From positions 302,222 to 366,221 of the forward strand of contig NZ_CP029211.1 in NCBI RefSeq assembly GCF_003100395.1: a DNA stretch of 64,000 nt, in the 5' to 3' direction. Under the pieces are notes generated by a model, which was given only the letters and a program-made list of their open reading frames with translations, searched no databases and was not told the DNA's origin. This document shows positions 48,995-57,232 of the stretch, piece by piece (position 1 is the stretch's first letter; each line of letters opens with the position of its first letter). This DNA is from Aquabacterium olei (GTDB lineage Bacteria; Pseudomonadota; Gammaproteobacteria; Burkholderiales; Burkholderiaceae_C). The translations under genes were made by a program, and so were the position numbers.

Positions 48995-50280
48995 GCCGGG
49001 GCTCCGGTGAGTGCCTGAAGGCGTTGCAGCAGGCCCTCGACCACCTCGGCCACCGTGGGCAGGGACGAGGGTCGGATGGGCCGCAGGGGCAGCACGACAC
49101 CGCCGTCGGCACGAAAGAGGTGGCCGCCGGCCTCGATGCCGGGCGTGGCCACTGGAATGAAGACGACGTCGCCTTCGGGACGGACCAGGCCGGGTCGCCC
49201 CAGGATGATCTGCGGCAGGCTGGTGTCGGGTGGGATCAGGCCCGGCTGAAAGCTGGCGACCCACAGCAGCAGGTCCACCTCGCCCCGAGCGAGCAGGCGG
49301 CTGCAGGCCAGCCGGACCGGATCGTGGGTCAGCCCGGCCGGGCTGTGCTCGGTGCGCAATGGCAGGCCGGAGAGCCACGTCCATGCCTGGTTGACGGCGT
49401 AGGCGCCCTCGCCGCCACCGAGGCTCAGCGTGGTGGCCCGGCCTTGGACATTGAGTTCGGCCACCAGCCGGTAGAGGGCTTCGCCCACCAGTTCGCCGTG
49501 CGGGCCAGCCATGCCGGGTTCCCACACGAACACCGGGTAGCGGGCTACGCGCAGCCGATCGACCAGGGGCTGCCATGCCGCCACCCGTGCATCGGCAGCG
49601 ACATGCCCCCGCACGCAGGCGGCCAGCTCCGACAGCGTCGGGGCCAGCGGCGCCCCGACGGCCTGCGCTTCGCCGTGTACGTGCTCACCCTGTGGCAGGG
49701 CTGGGTCCAGGTCGGCCCCCAGGTAGACCACATGACGCCGGGGCAGATCGGTGCGGCCGATGCCGCATCGTTCGTAGAACAGCGGATAACGCGCCGCCGG
49801 CTGCGTGCCCACACACACCAGCAGATCGCAGCGGTTCAGGACCTCGGACAGGGTCGTGTAGAAGGTGCCTTTGTCCTGCTGGGCACGCACGGCGTTGTGC
49901 AGCGCCTGCCCGTGCGCGTGGTCGGCGACCGCATGGGTGCACGCCGCCAGACGGTACAGGGCGCGGGCCCCGGCCACATCGGTGGCCAGCCCGCCGAGCA
50001 GCGGACGGCATGACTGGCTCAGCCATTGAGCTGCAACGTCCAGCGCTTCGGCCACGGAGGCGCGTGTTCCCTTGACCCATGCCTGGGTTGCCTCGGGGTT
50101 GTCTGCCGGCAGCAGGTGCGCCAGTGCGCCGTCGGCCCGCGGGCAGCTGGCCCCGCGCAGGCGAGGCGGGTCGGCCAGGTCGACCTGGGCGTGGTCACAC
50201 AGCAGGGCGCAGTAGGGGCACGTCCAGGGGGGTGTTTCCGCAGCCGGGGTGGCGTGGCTGCTGTCGGAAAGGGCGTTCAT
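48991..50280 (-). CDS. fhcB: Formyltransferase/hydrolase complex subunit B (FwdB-like)
   Basis: 429 residues related to the molybdopterin-family subunit FwdB/FmdB. The N-terminus still carries CPYCALLC plus a Cys near residue 46 (Cys21, 24, 28, 46), the spacing of a 4Fe-4S site; the rest lacks an obvious molybdopterin cofactor apparatus, in line with the non-redox role known for bacterial Fhc. The ATG at 50280 follows a 248-bp gap after the HisA-like gene, so the fhc transcript probably begins there. Confidence 0.9.
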   Translation of the reverse strand: MNALSDSSHATPAAETPPWTCPYCALLCDHAQVDLADPPRLRGASCPRADGALAHLLPADNPEATQAWVKGTRASVAEALDVAAQWLSQSCRPLLGGLATDVAGARALYRLAACTHAVADHAHGQALHNAVRAQQDKGTFYTTLSEVLNRCDLLVCVGTQPAARYPLFYERCGIGRTDLPRRHVVYLGADLDPALPQGEHVHGEAQAVGAPLAPTLSELAACVRGHVAADARVAAWQPLVDRLRVARYPVFVWEPGMAGPHGELVGEALYRLVAELNVQGRATTLSLGGGEGAYAVNQAWTWLSGLPLRTEHSPAGLTHDPVRLACSRLLARGEVDLLLWVASFQPGLIPPDTSLPQIILGRPGLVRPEGDVVFIPVATPGIEAGGHLFRADGGVVLPLRPIRPSSLPTVAEVVEGLLQRLQALTGAPA

Positions 50281-50362
50281 GTGGCGGCATGAACGCAATG
50301 CACATGCCATGCGGCGCGCCGGGGATCGGCCCCGCACGCACGATCAAGGCGTGGCAGGGGTG

Positions 50363-50375
50363 GGACAGTCTGTCC
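50363..50375. promoter_or_regulatory. Perfect palindrome in the fhcB leader
   Basis: GGACAG-T-CTGTCC is a perfect 13-bp odd palindrome 83 bp before fhcB. The half-site GGCGACACA, which is also half of the first palindrome in front of mptG, occurs on the minus strand at 50406-50414. They may belong to a common regulator of the island. Confidence 0.35.
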
Positions 50376-50528
50376 TGCGGGCGCGGCTCAGCGGTGCAGG
50401 CAAAGTGTGTCGCCGTCGGTGTCAGGGCATCGCCAGACAACGTCAGCGGGGCGATGGCATGAATTCTGTTTGGTCGACGGCATGTCCTGGTCTGCGCAGC
50501 CACCCGCTTGCCCCGTCCGCTGCTGCTG

Positions 50529-51227
50529 TCAGCTGGCGGGTGGAAGCCGCCGCTGGTGCAGTGCGCTGGCCACCAGCCACCCATGGGCGCCGGCCTGGGC
50601 GGCCGCGTTCAGGTCGGCGTCATCACGAATGCCGCCGGCCCCCAACACGTGGGCGTCGGGCGCATGCGACCGGATCTGCCGGATCAGGCCGAGGTCGGGG
50701 CCCGCTTCGGCACCGACCTGGTCGAGGTTCATGGCAATCACCCGCTCGGGCCAGTCCTGCGGAGACGACCAGCAGGCGGCAGGGTCGATCGGCTGGCCAT
50801 GTCGATGGTCCAGCGACAGCGCGCAGGCCGGATGGCGCGCGAGACAGCCGCGCAGGGCCTCGAGCGAAGACAGGGACTCGCTGCCCAGCACCGCCACCAG
50901 CTGCTGGGGCGAGGGTGCGAAGCAAGCCAGCAGGGCGTCCAGCTCATCCGGGCGCCGGATGCCGGCATCGACCCACAGGCAGATGTCGGGCAGGGCGGTT
51001 CTCAGGCGCGCCAGCACGGCGGTTTGCAGTCCCTTGCCCTGCAGTGCATCGAGGTCGGCCAGGTACAGCTGGCGGGCGCCGGTGTACCGGAGCAGCGCCT
51101 GTGCCACCTCGATCGGGTCATCGCCGGGGCACAGGTCGGAACGCACGGACTGGTACTGGTCGCGTGCGCCGCGGCGGGCGTGGACCACGCGCCCCTCTTT
51201 CACATCCATCACCGGGATCACGTTCAT
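50529..51227 (-). CDS. HisA/HisF-like (beta/alpha)8 enzyme of the island
   Basis: 232 residues. The fold and two catalytic-type Asp of HisA are kept: IPVMDVKEG (Asp8) and CALSLDHRHG (Asp near 139). A GAGGIRDDADL phosphate-binding turn is near the C-terminus. It lies inside the C1 island and not among his genes; such HisA homologues are known from methylotroph islands, where a role in pterin or furan cofactor synthesis is suspected. Its ATG at 51227 faces the mfnD ATG at 51231 with 3 bp in between. Confidence 0.72.
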   Translation of the reverse strand: MNVIPVMDVKEGRVVHARRGARDQYQSVRSDLCPGDDPIEVAQALLRYTGARQLYLADLDALQGKGLQTAVLARLRTALPDICLWVDAGIRRPDELDALLACFAPSPQQLVAVLGSESLSSLEALRGCLARHPACALSLDHRHGQPIDPAACWSSPQDWPERVIAMNLDQVGAEAGPDLGLIRQIRSHAPDAHVLGAGGIRDDADLNAAAQAGAHGWLVASALHQRRLPPAS

Positions 51228-51230
51228 ACC

Positions 51231-52178
51231 ATGAGGCCTTTGTCAGTGTTGGTGTACGAACACCTCAGCGCGGGAGCGGAAGGCGATCAAGCCGAGCTGT
51301 TGTCCGTGGGGCGGGACATGCGCACGGCCATGGTGTCGTCCCTGGCGGCGCTTCCGGGCGTCACAGTGTCGCACGTGACGGCGCCGTGGGAGGACGGTGG
51401 CGTGCGCGCCCGGCCCGGGGAGTCGGCGCCCGCGCTGCTCTCGCGGCTGGCTGCGGGCCATGACCTGATCTGGGCGGTGGCGCCCGAGGCAGAGGGCCTG
51501 CTGGCGGCGTGCTGTGCGAGCGTGCCGGCTGCGCACTGGATGGGCTGTGACCCGGATGCCATCCGGGTGGCCACGAGCAAGAGCCTGACGCTGGCCGCCC
51601 TGGAGGCGGTGGGCGTGCTGACGCCGCTGGACCCGGCGGTGCGCCAGGCGGCCCGGGCGTGGGTCGTGAAGCCCGATGACGGCGCCGGGGCGCTGGCCAC
51701 ACAACGGTTCCAACGTGAAGAAGAGGCCCGGATGGCCTGGGCCGACCGCGACGCCCGCGGCCTGTCCAGCACCCTCGAACCCTGGGTGGACGGCCTGCCC
51801 ATGAGCCTGTCTCTGGTGGTGGGCGCATTGGGCACGACGCTGGTCAGCGTCAACCAGCTGCACATGCACGTGGTCTCCGACGGCCACGTGAGCATGGCGG
51901 GCCTCACACGCAATGTGATGGGGGAGGGGGATCCGGCACGGGCCCGGCTTGCGCGGCTGGCACGACAGGTGGTGGCGGCCATACCGGGTCTGAAGGGCTT
52001 TGTCGGCATCGACTACGTGGACCACCCGGTGTTCGGGCCCGTGGTGATCGAGGTGAACCCGCGTGTGACCTGGGCGTTTGCCGGCCTGTCGGAGGCGACC
52101 GGCCTCAGCCTGGGCGCCAGGCTGCTCGATGTCTTTGCGCCAGGGGGACGAGCTGTGCCGGAGAAGGCGCATGCGTGA
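51231..52178 (+). CDS. mfnD: ATP-grasp ligase, MfnD-like (tyrosine/tyramine-glutamate ligase of furan cofactor)
   Basis: 315 residues of the ATP-grasp fold; the Mg-ATP motif is VVIEVNPRVTWAFAG and the lysine-rich nucleotide region is WVVKPDDGAGA. MfnD joins glutamate to the aromatic core of methanofuran; the methylofuran of methylotrophs has tyrosine instead of tyramine. Neighbouring mfnF (8-bp overlap) and mfnE support this role. It starts 3 bp from the divergent HisA-like gene, with no clear ribosome binding site. Confidence 0.7.
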   Translation: MRPLSVLVYEHLSAGAEGDQAELLSVGRDMRTAMVSSLAALPGVTVSHVTAPWEDGGVRARPGESAPALLSRLAAGHDLIWAVAPEAEGLLAACCASVPAAHWMGCDPDAIRVATSKSLTLAALEAVGVLTPLDPAVRQAARAWVVKPDDGAGALATQRFQREEEARMAWADRDARGLSSTLEPWVDGLPMSLSLVVGALGTTLVSVNQLHMHVVSDGHVSMAGLTRNVMGEGDPARARLARLARQVVAAIPGLKGFVGIDYVDHPVFGPVVIEVNPRVTWAFAGLSEATGLSLGARLLDVFAPGGRAVPEKAHA

Positions 52179-53262
52179 GCGCGACGGAACCAGCGAGGGC
52201 ACCCCGTATGTCGGCTGGGACATCGGCGGGGCGCACGTCAAGGCCTGTCGCGTGGCGCAAGGCCGCGTGCAGGCGGTGCGGCAGTGGGCCTGTCCGCTGT
52301 GGCAGGGTCTGGACCAGCTCGATGCGGTGCTGCAGGCCGCGCAGCAGCACTGGCCCGACATGGCCCGTGTGCACCATGCGGTCACCATGAGCGGGGAAAT
52401 GGTCGATGCCTTCGCCCACCGAGAAGAAGGCGTGATGGCCATTGCACAGCGCATGGCTGCGCTGCCAGGCCAGAGTCTTCGGTTCTATGCCGGCGAGGCG
52501 GGCTGGCCTGCGCTCGAGACGCTGCACCCTGCGTGGCAGGCCGTGGCCTCGGCCAACTGGCTGGCGACCGCGGCCGTGGCAGCGCGTGCCGCGGGCAGCG
52601 GGCTGCTGGTCGACATCGGCAGCACGACGACCGACATCATCGCCCTGCGGGGTGGCGATGTGCGAGCCCTGGGACGGACGGATGCCAGCCGGCTGGCCAC
52701 GGGTGAGCTGGTTTACCTGGGCGTGGCGCGCACGCCGGTGTGTGTGCTGGCCCGCCAGGTGCCCTTCGATGGGCTGCTGCGCAATGTGACGAACGAGTTC
52801 TTCGCGACCACGGCTGATGTGTACCGCCTGACTGGCGAACTGCAGGCTGTGCATGACCAGTACCCGGCGGCCGATGGGGGCGCCAAGGACCTGGATGGCA
52901 GCTGCCAGCGGCTGGCGCGCCTGATCGGGCTGGACGGGCGAGACGCCGATCTGCCCGCCTGGCGGGCGCTGGCCCGCACATGGCGGCAGGCCCAGCTGGA
53001 CTGGACGGCCGAACAGGTGAACCGCGTGTCCCGACAGGCCGGGTTGCCGGCCGATGCGCCGCTGGTGGCGGCAGGGTGCGGACAGTTTCTGGTGGAAGCG
53101 CTGGGCCAGATGATGAACCGCCCTGTGCATCGCCTGAACACCGTGGCGTTCTCGATGGCCTCGGATGCCACGCCGGACACGGCCACCTGGGCCGATGTGT
53201 GTGCGCCGAGCGTGGCGGTGGCCTGTCTGTGCGCGCAGGAGGATGCCGCATGTGGGTCGTGA
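52171..53262 (+). CDS. mfnF: MfnF-like hydantoinase/acetate-kinase-fold enzyme of furan cofactor synthesis
   Basis: 363 residues. YVGWDIGGAHVKAC and DIGSTTTDI are the phosphate-binding loops of the hydantoinase/sugar-kinase fold. The archaeal MfnF couples the phosphorylated furan to the glutamyl-tyramine part. ATG at 52171 with GGAGAAGG upstream; overlaps mfnD by 8 bp and mfnE by 13 bp, so three genes are one translationally coupled unit. Confidence 0.75.
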   Translation: MRERDGTSEGTPYVGWDIGGAHVKACRVAQGRVQAVRQWACPLWQGLDQLDAVLQAAQQHWPDMARVHHAVTMSGEMVDAFAHREEGVMAIAQRMAALPGQSLRFYAGEAGWPALETLHPAWQAVASANWLATAAVAARAAGSGLLVDIGSTTTDIIALRGGDVRALGRTDASRLATGELVYLGVARTPVCVLARQVPFDGLLRNVTNEFFATTADVYRLTGELQAVHDQYPAADGGAKDLDGSCQRLARLIGLDGRDADLPAWRALARTWRQAQLDWTAEQVNRVSRQAGLPADAPLVAAGCGQFLVEALGQMMNRPVHRLNTVAFSMASDATPDTATWADVCAPSVAVACLCAQEDAACGS

Positions 53263-53852
53263 AGCTGGGCGGCAGCCTGGCCGAGGGCGAACGCCTGCCC
53301 GAGTGGCTGGCCTTGCTCGCGACCGTGGGTCGGGGGCGCGTGGTCGTCGTGCCCGGCGGCGGGCGCTTTGCAGACGAGGTGCGCACGGCCCAGCGGCATT
53401 GGCAGTTCGATGACGTGGCCGCGCACAACATGGCCGTGCTGGCCATGGCCCAGACCGCGATGATGATGCGCAGCCTCGTGGGCACGCTCGAGCCGGTGCT
53501 CTCGACAGCCGATGTGCGGCGGGTGCTGCGCCGCGGGGGCACGGCCTTGTGGATGCCGATGCAGGCCTTGCGTGACCAGCCCGACGAACTCACCAGCTGG
53601 GACGTGACCTCCGACAGCCTGGCGCTGTGGCTGGCACGCCAGCTCAATGCCGAGCGTCTGACGCTGGTGAAATCGTGCGCCGTCGAGCCCCGATGGGATG
53701 TCGCGGAATGGGCTGCACGGGGCATCGTGGATGCCGCCTTCGAGCCCATGGCCCGCCACGCAGGCCTGGCGATCGATGTCTTGTCCAGCGATCAGGTCGA
53801 GACGCTGCGCAGCTGGCTCACCGGGACGCCCATCGGCACGTCGATGGCGTGA
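53250..53852 (+). CDS. mfnE: MfnE-like amino-acid-kinase-family furan kinase
   Basis: 200 residues. MWVVKLGGSLAEGE and VVVVPGGGRFADEVR are the amino-acid-kinase N-lobe motifs, and DVTSDSLALWLARQLNAE is the central one. In archaea it phosphorylates aminomethylfuran phosphate to the diphosphate that MfnF uses. GGAGGATGCCGC precedes the ATG. Its last 61 bp overlap the end of the convergent mfnB gene. Confidence 0.78.
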   Translation: MWVVKLGGSLAEGERLPEWLALLATVGRGRVVVVPGGGRFADEVRTAQRHWQFDDVAAHNMAVLAMAQTAMMMRSLVGTLEPVLSTADVRRVLRRGGTALWMPMQALRDQPDELTSWDVTSDSLALWLARQLNAERLTLVKSCAVEPRWDVAEWAARGIVDAAFEPMARHAGLAIDVLSSDQVETLRSWLTGTPIGTSMA

Positions 53853-54565
53853 GGCCGCCGCTTGCGCGACAGGCCCCATGTGGCCGCCTGGGCCATCAGC
53901 GCCCGTGCCAGGTCTGTCTGCAGGCCCTGCGCCCGGTCTCCGATGCACACGGCGCTGCGGAAGCCGACATAGTTTGGAGACAGCGCGGCCAGATCTGCAA
54001 GGTGCCGGAAGCGCAGCGCCCCGGCCAGGCCCGCGCCCTGACCATGGCGATGACAGGCCGAGACGAAGTCCCGCAGCTCGGCCTGCGCCAGCACATCGAA
54101 CAGGCTGCCCCGGTCCTTGCGGGCCGTGTCCAGCATCAGGGCGGGAAAGCGTGCGCGGTGGGCGCGGTCCAGCAGCAGCGGGTCCAGGCCATCGTCGGCC
54201 AGAAACACCGGAATGATGGCGCAGGGCAGGGGCGCGAGGGCATCGATCACGGCAGCGGCTTCCGGGCCGGACGTGATCCCGACCTTGACGATGTCCACCC
54301 CGGTTGCTGCCACGGCCTGCACGCGGGCCAGAATAGTGTCGAGCTCGGTCATGGGCACGTCGCCGATGGTGGCGCTGAGCGGACCATGGTGGCCGCGACC
54401 GCGCAGGCCGGTGACCACCTCACGGATGAGGGCACAGGGCAGGCCGCCCAGCGCCCCGTCGGCGGGCTCCTTCAGGTCGATCAGGTCCACGCCTGCGGCC
54501 TGCGCCCGGCATGCTTCGTCCAGATTGCGCACACTCACCAGCACGCCGTGGAGGGGGGAATTCAT
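53792..54565 (-). CDS. mfnB: 4-(hydroxymethyl)-2-furancarboxaldehyde-phosphate synthase (MfnB)
   Basis: 257 residues of the DUF556 family. The Schiff-base Lys is in DLIDLKEPADGALGG; the further conserved Lys and Asp are in DIVKVGITSG and LDTARKDRGS. It condenses two triose phosphates into the furan ring of methylofuran. The ATG at 54565 overlaps the DUF447 stop by 4 bp. It shows the island makes its own furan cofactor. Confidence 0.88.
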   Translation of the reverse strand: MNSPLHGVLVSVRNLDEACRAQAAGVDLIDLKEPADGALGGLPCALIREVVTGLRGRGHHGPLSATIGDVPMTELDTILARVQAVAATGVDIVKVGITSGPEAAAVIDALAPLPCAIIPVFLADDGLDPLLLDRAHRARFPALMLDTARKDRGSLFDVLAQAELRDFVSACHRHGQGAGLAGALRFRHLADLAALSPNYVGFRSAVCIGDRAQGLQTDLARALMAQAATWGLSRKRRPHAIDVPMGVPVSQLRSVST

Positions 54566-55170
54566 GCGGTCGCTCCATTCAGGTTGGACGGGGAGTCCGG
54601 TTGCAGGGCGTGGCGGGCCACGGCCTCGCACAGCCATTGCCATGCTTCGCGCTCCTGCGGGCCGGCGGTCTTGTCGATGGCCACCTGCAGTGGACGCATC
54701 TCGTTCTGAATCTGGTGCAGGGGCAGCAGGTGCAGGCGGCTTACCAGCACCGCACCTTCGATGACCGCGGCCTGCGCCCGGTTGAATCCGAGGAAAGGGG
54801 CATGGTCCTGTGCCTGCACCACCGACAGGGTCAGCACGGGGCGTTGCGCATCCGGCTGCACGTCGGTCAGTTGCAGGGCGAGGTGCCGCAGCGCGCAGGC
54901 CAGGCGCACCCCCGCCACGCCGTTCAACGGCACGGTGGGCCAGGTGCGGCGGCCGGTCACACAGCCGGCAAACACCCGGGTGTCCGTCAGCACATTGAGC
55001 ACGGCAGCCCCCCGGCTCAGGATGTGATCCAGTGTGCGGGACGGCTTGAAGGGCAGCAGGCGCACGGACGGCGCATCGCCTGCCAGATAGCGCACGCCCA
55101 TGGGGGCCAGGTGTGGTGTGCCCTGTGGGTCCAGTGTGCTCACCACGGCTTCGAAGATCTGGTCGTTCAT
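54562..55170 (-). CDS. DUF447 family protein
   Basis: 202 residues with a flavin-reductase-like split-barrel pattern (QIFEAVVSTLDPQGTPHLAP MGVRYL in two pieces, and LNVLTDTRVFAGC). DUF447 proteins are found almost only in organisms with methanopterin. It is placed between the DHPS-like gene and mfnB, overlapping each by 4 bp, so it is likely a cofactor enzyme; the step is unknown. The ATG at 55170 was chosen by this overlap. Confidence 0.75.
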   Translation of the reverse strand: MNDQIFEAVVSTLDPQGTPHLAPMGVRYLAGDAPSVRLLPFKPSRTLDHILSRGAAVLNVLTDTRVFAGCVTGRRTWPTVPLNGVAGVRLACALRHLALQLTDVQPDAQRPVLTLSVVQAQDHAPFLGFNRAQAAVIEGAVLVSRLHLLPLHQIQNEMRPLQVAIDKTAGPQEREAWQWLCEAVARHALQPDSPSNLNGATA

Positions 55171-56543
55171 GCGCGCTCCCGGTCCGGTGGGGCGCAACGG
55201 TGTGCGCCATCCTGAGCCGCGTCGACCGCGCAGCCCCAGCTCAGTGGTTGATCCTGCACGTGCCGCTTGCCCAGCTGAAAGGCCACCTGCGCCCGTGCCA
55301 GTTCCACGCCCATGTAGAAGGCATGAGAGGCGTCACGCTCCAGGCCCAGCGTGGGCCACAGTGCGAAGGGGTCTTGTCCCAGGCGGTGCCCGTCGCGGTT
55401 GTACACGTGGATGCCCTGCTCGGAGACCTGGACGCGGAAGTTCGGGTCGCGCACGGCCGCGGCGGTCTGCTCGATCTCGGCGGGGCTGTCGGGGAAGGGA
55501 TGCTTGGCGTGCACGGTCATCAGGGCGTCGCTCAGCCCTTTGGGCAGCATGTGCATCTGGTGGGCAGCGTGGTGGATGCGCCGGGCCCAGTCGGCCTCGC
55601 GGATGGCACGGCGCGCATGGCCGCTGACCTGCGTCGTGAGAATGGCGGCGATGTCGAGTTCGGCCGCGATGCCCAGCAGCACCGCATTGATGCCGCTCGT
55701 GTCCGCCTCCAGCAGCTCCGTGAGGTTGCCCACGCCCATCAGGATGTCGATGTCCGGATGGCGTGCCCGCAGCCCGTGGTAGCGCACCACGGACTCGGTG
55801 AAGCCGAAGGGCAGGGGGTCGAGGATGGGGTCGGCCAGGAAGGGCCGGCCTCGGGCCTGCATGCCGGCAATCGCCTCGTCCAGCGAGGCCGTGTCCGTCG
55901 GGGTGCGCGGAATCAGCACCGGCACCGAGGCCACCTCGTCGGCCACCCACAGCGTGTCGATGTTGAGGCTCAGCAGGTAGTCGGCGCCGGCCCGGCCGCC
56001 CCGCAGCAGCTCCTGGGGGTCAGGGGTGTCCACGCTCACCGTGTGGCCCTCGCGCTTCAGCGCCCGCACGGCGTCTTCCAGGTGAGGGAAGGGCGTGGCC
56101 GGCAGACAGCCGAGGTCGATCACATCCGCCCCTTCGGACCGGTGTTGCCGCGCGCGGGCGAGGATGCCTGCGACATCGAGGCGGGGGGCGTCCACGATCT
56201 CGGCAAAGATGCGCGTGCGGTACTGCGTGAGGTCGACCGGCTGCTGCGCACGCTTGAAAAAGCGGGGCAGGTCCTTGAGCTCTTCCGGGCCCCGCTCCAC
56301 CGGGATGCCGTAGTGGGCGCTCAAGGCGGCGACGTCGCCCATGCAGCGCCCGGGCACGATCATCCGGTCGGCCTGGACGGGCGCCGGCACACGGCGGCGG
56401 ATCATGTCCGCCGTCATCAGGGCGGCCACCTGCAGGCCGATGTCGCGGATCTCCCAGGTGAAGGGCGTCGGGGCCAGGCCGTGCAGCACGCGTTCCAGCG
56501 CAGGGTGCGCCAGGTGCCCCGTCAGAAAGACGATGTGTTCCAT
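55167..56543 (-). CDS. Dihydropteroate synthase-related protein of the H4MPT pathway
   Basis: 458 residues: an N-terminal domain (MEHIVFLTGHLAHPALERVL, about 1-150) and a TIM-barrel DHPS-like domain (about 150-390, with ADVIDLGCLPAT and TVSVDTPDPQE). It differs from FolP and corresponds to the archaeal-type DHPS-related family, which is probably involved in joining the pterin to the ribofuranosyl-aminobenzene part made by MptG. It overlaps the flavoprotein gene by 22 bp. Confidence 0.78.
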   Translation of the reverse strand: MEHIVFLTGHLAHPALERVLHGLAPTPFTWEIRDIGLQVAALMTADMIRRRVPAPVQADRMIVPGRCMGDVAALSAHYGIPVERGPEELKDLPRFFKRAQQPVDLTQYRTRIFAEIVDAPRLDVAGILARARQHRSEGADVIDLGCLPATPFPHLEDAVRALKREGHTVSVDTPDPQELLRGGRAGADYLLSLNIDTLWVADEVASVPVLIPRTPTDTASLDEAIAGMQARGRPFLADPILDPLPFGFTESVVRYHGLRARHPDIDILMGVGNLTELLEADTSGINAVLLGIAAELDIAAILTTQVSGHARRAIREADWARRIHHAAHQMHMLPKGLSDALMTVHAKHPFPDSPAEIEQTAAAVRDPNFRVQVSEQGIHVYNRDGHRLGQDPFALWPTLGLERDASHAFYMGVELARAQVAFQLGKRHVQDQPLSWGCAVDAAQDGAHRCAPPDRERA

Positions 56544-57106
56544 GTATCGGACACCTTGTTGCGCCGGGCGGCCAGGGCCGCTTCGAGTTCGGGGATGTTG
56601 CACACGACCTGGCAGTGATCCAGCTCCCGCAGGCGCGCAACATGATCGAGTTCGATGCGCCGGGGCCGCAGGGTCACCCAGTCATGCGGTGCGCGGGTGA
56701 CCACGACGGGCTCGGTGTCACAGGCGAAGACGATGCTCAGGATGCCCAGCTTGCCTGCCTGGGCCAGCATGTTGGTGGGCAGCGTGTCGGAGATCCCGAG
56801 CGCGCATTTCGCCACGGTGTTGCTGGTGGCCGGGGCGATGACGACGGTGTGGTAGACGCCGGCATACAGCTGGCCCACCGGGATGGCGCTGGCGCTCTTG
56901 TCGCGGAAGACCTTGAAGTCGGCGCGCAGGGCATCGAGCGTGTGGCCGTACTGGGGCAGGACCTCTTCTGCCGCGGCGGACAGAAAGAGGTCCACATCGG
57001 GCAGGCTTCTGGCCAGCGCCAGGGACTCGACCAGGCCATGGCCCGAGCCGGTGATGGCCCAGGCGATGCGGCTGCCAGCGAGGGGGGAAGGGCAGGGGGC
57101 ATTCAT
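56522..57106 (-). CDS. Archaeoflavoprotein AfpA/DmrB-type flavoprotein
   Basis: 194 residues with the FMN-binding flavoprotein fold (IAWAITGSGHGLVES at the start, VVIAPATSNTVAKCALGISD in the middle). In methanogens and some methylotrophs this family reduces dihydromethanopterin to the tetrahydro form. No DmrA (DHFR-like) gene is in the window, so this protein may take that job. It is divergent from folB with 126 bp between. Confidence 0.8.
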   Translation of the reverse strand: MNAPCPSPLAGSRIAWAITGSGHGLVESLALARSLPDVDLFLSAAAEEVLPQYGHTLDALRADFKVFRDKSASAIPVGQLYAGVYHTVVIAPATSNTVAKCALGISDTLPTNMLAQAGKLGILSIVFACDTEPVVVTRAPHDWVTLRPRRIELDHVARLRELDHCQVVCNIPELEAALAARRNKVSDTWNTSSF

Positions 57107-57232
57107 GGCGTGGTCAGGGGCATGCAACTTGCAGAACGGGGTGTGTTCTCGCCTGCAGGTGCACAAGCCGTGCCAGCCGGGCAAACCCCTCAGTTGGATC
57201 GGTGGCCACCAGGCGACCACAAGGAGCACCCC

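Noticed and set aside
50529..51227. Histidine biosynthesis gene hisA
   Set aside because: No other his gene is adjacent, and the gene is embedded in the C1 cofactor island opposite mfnD.
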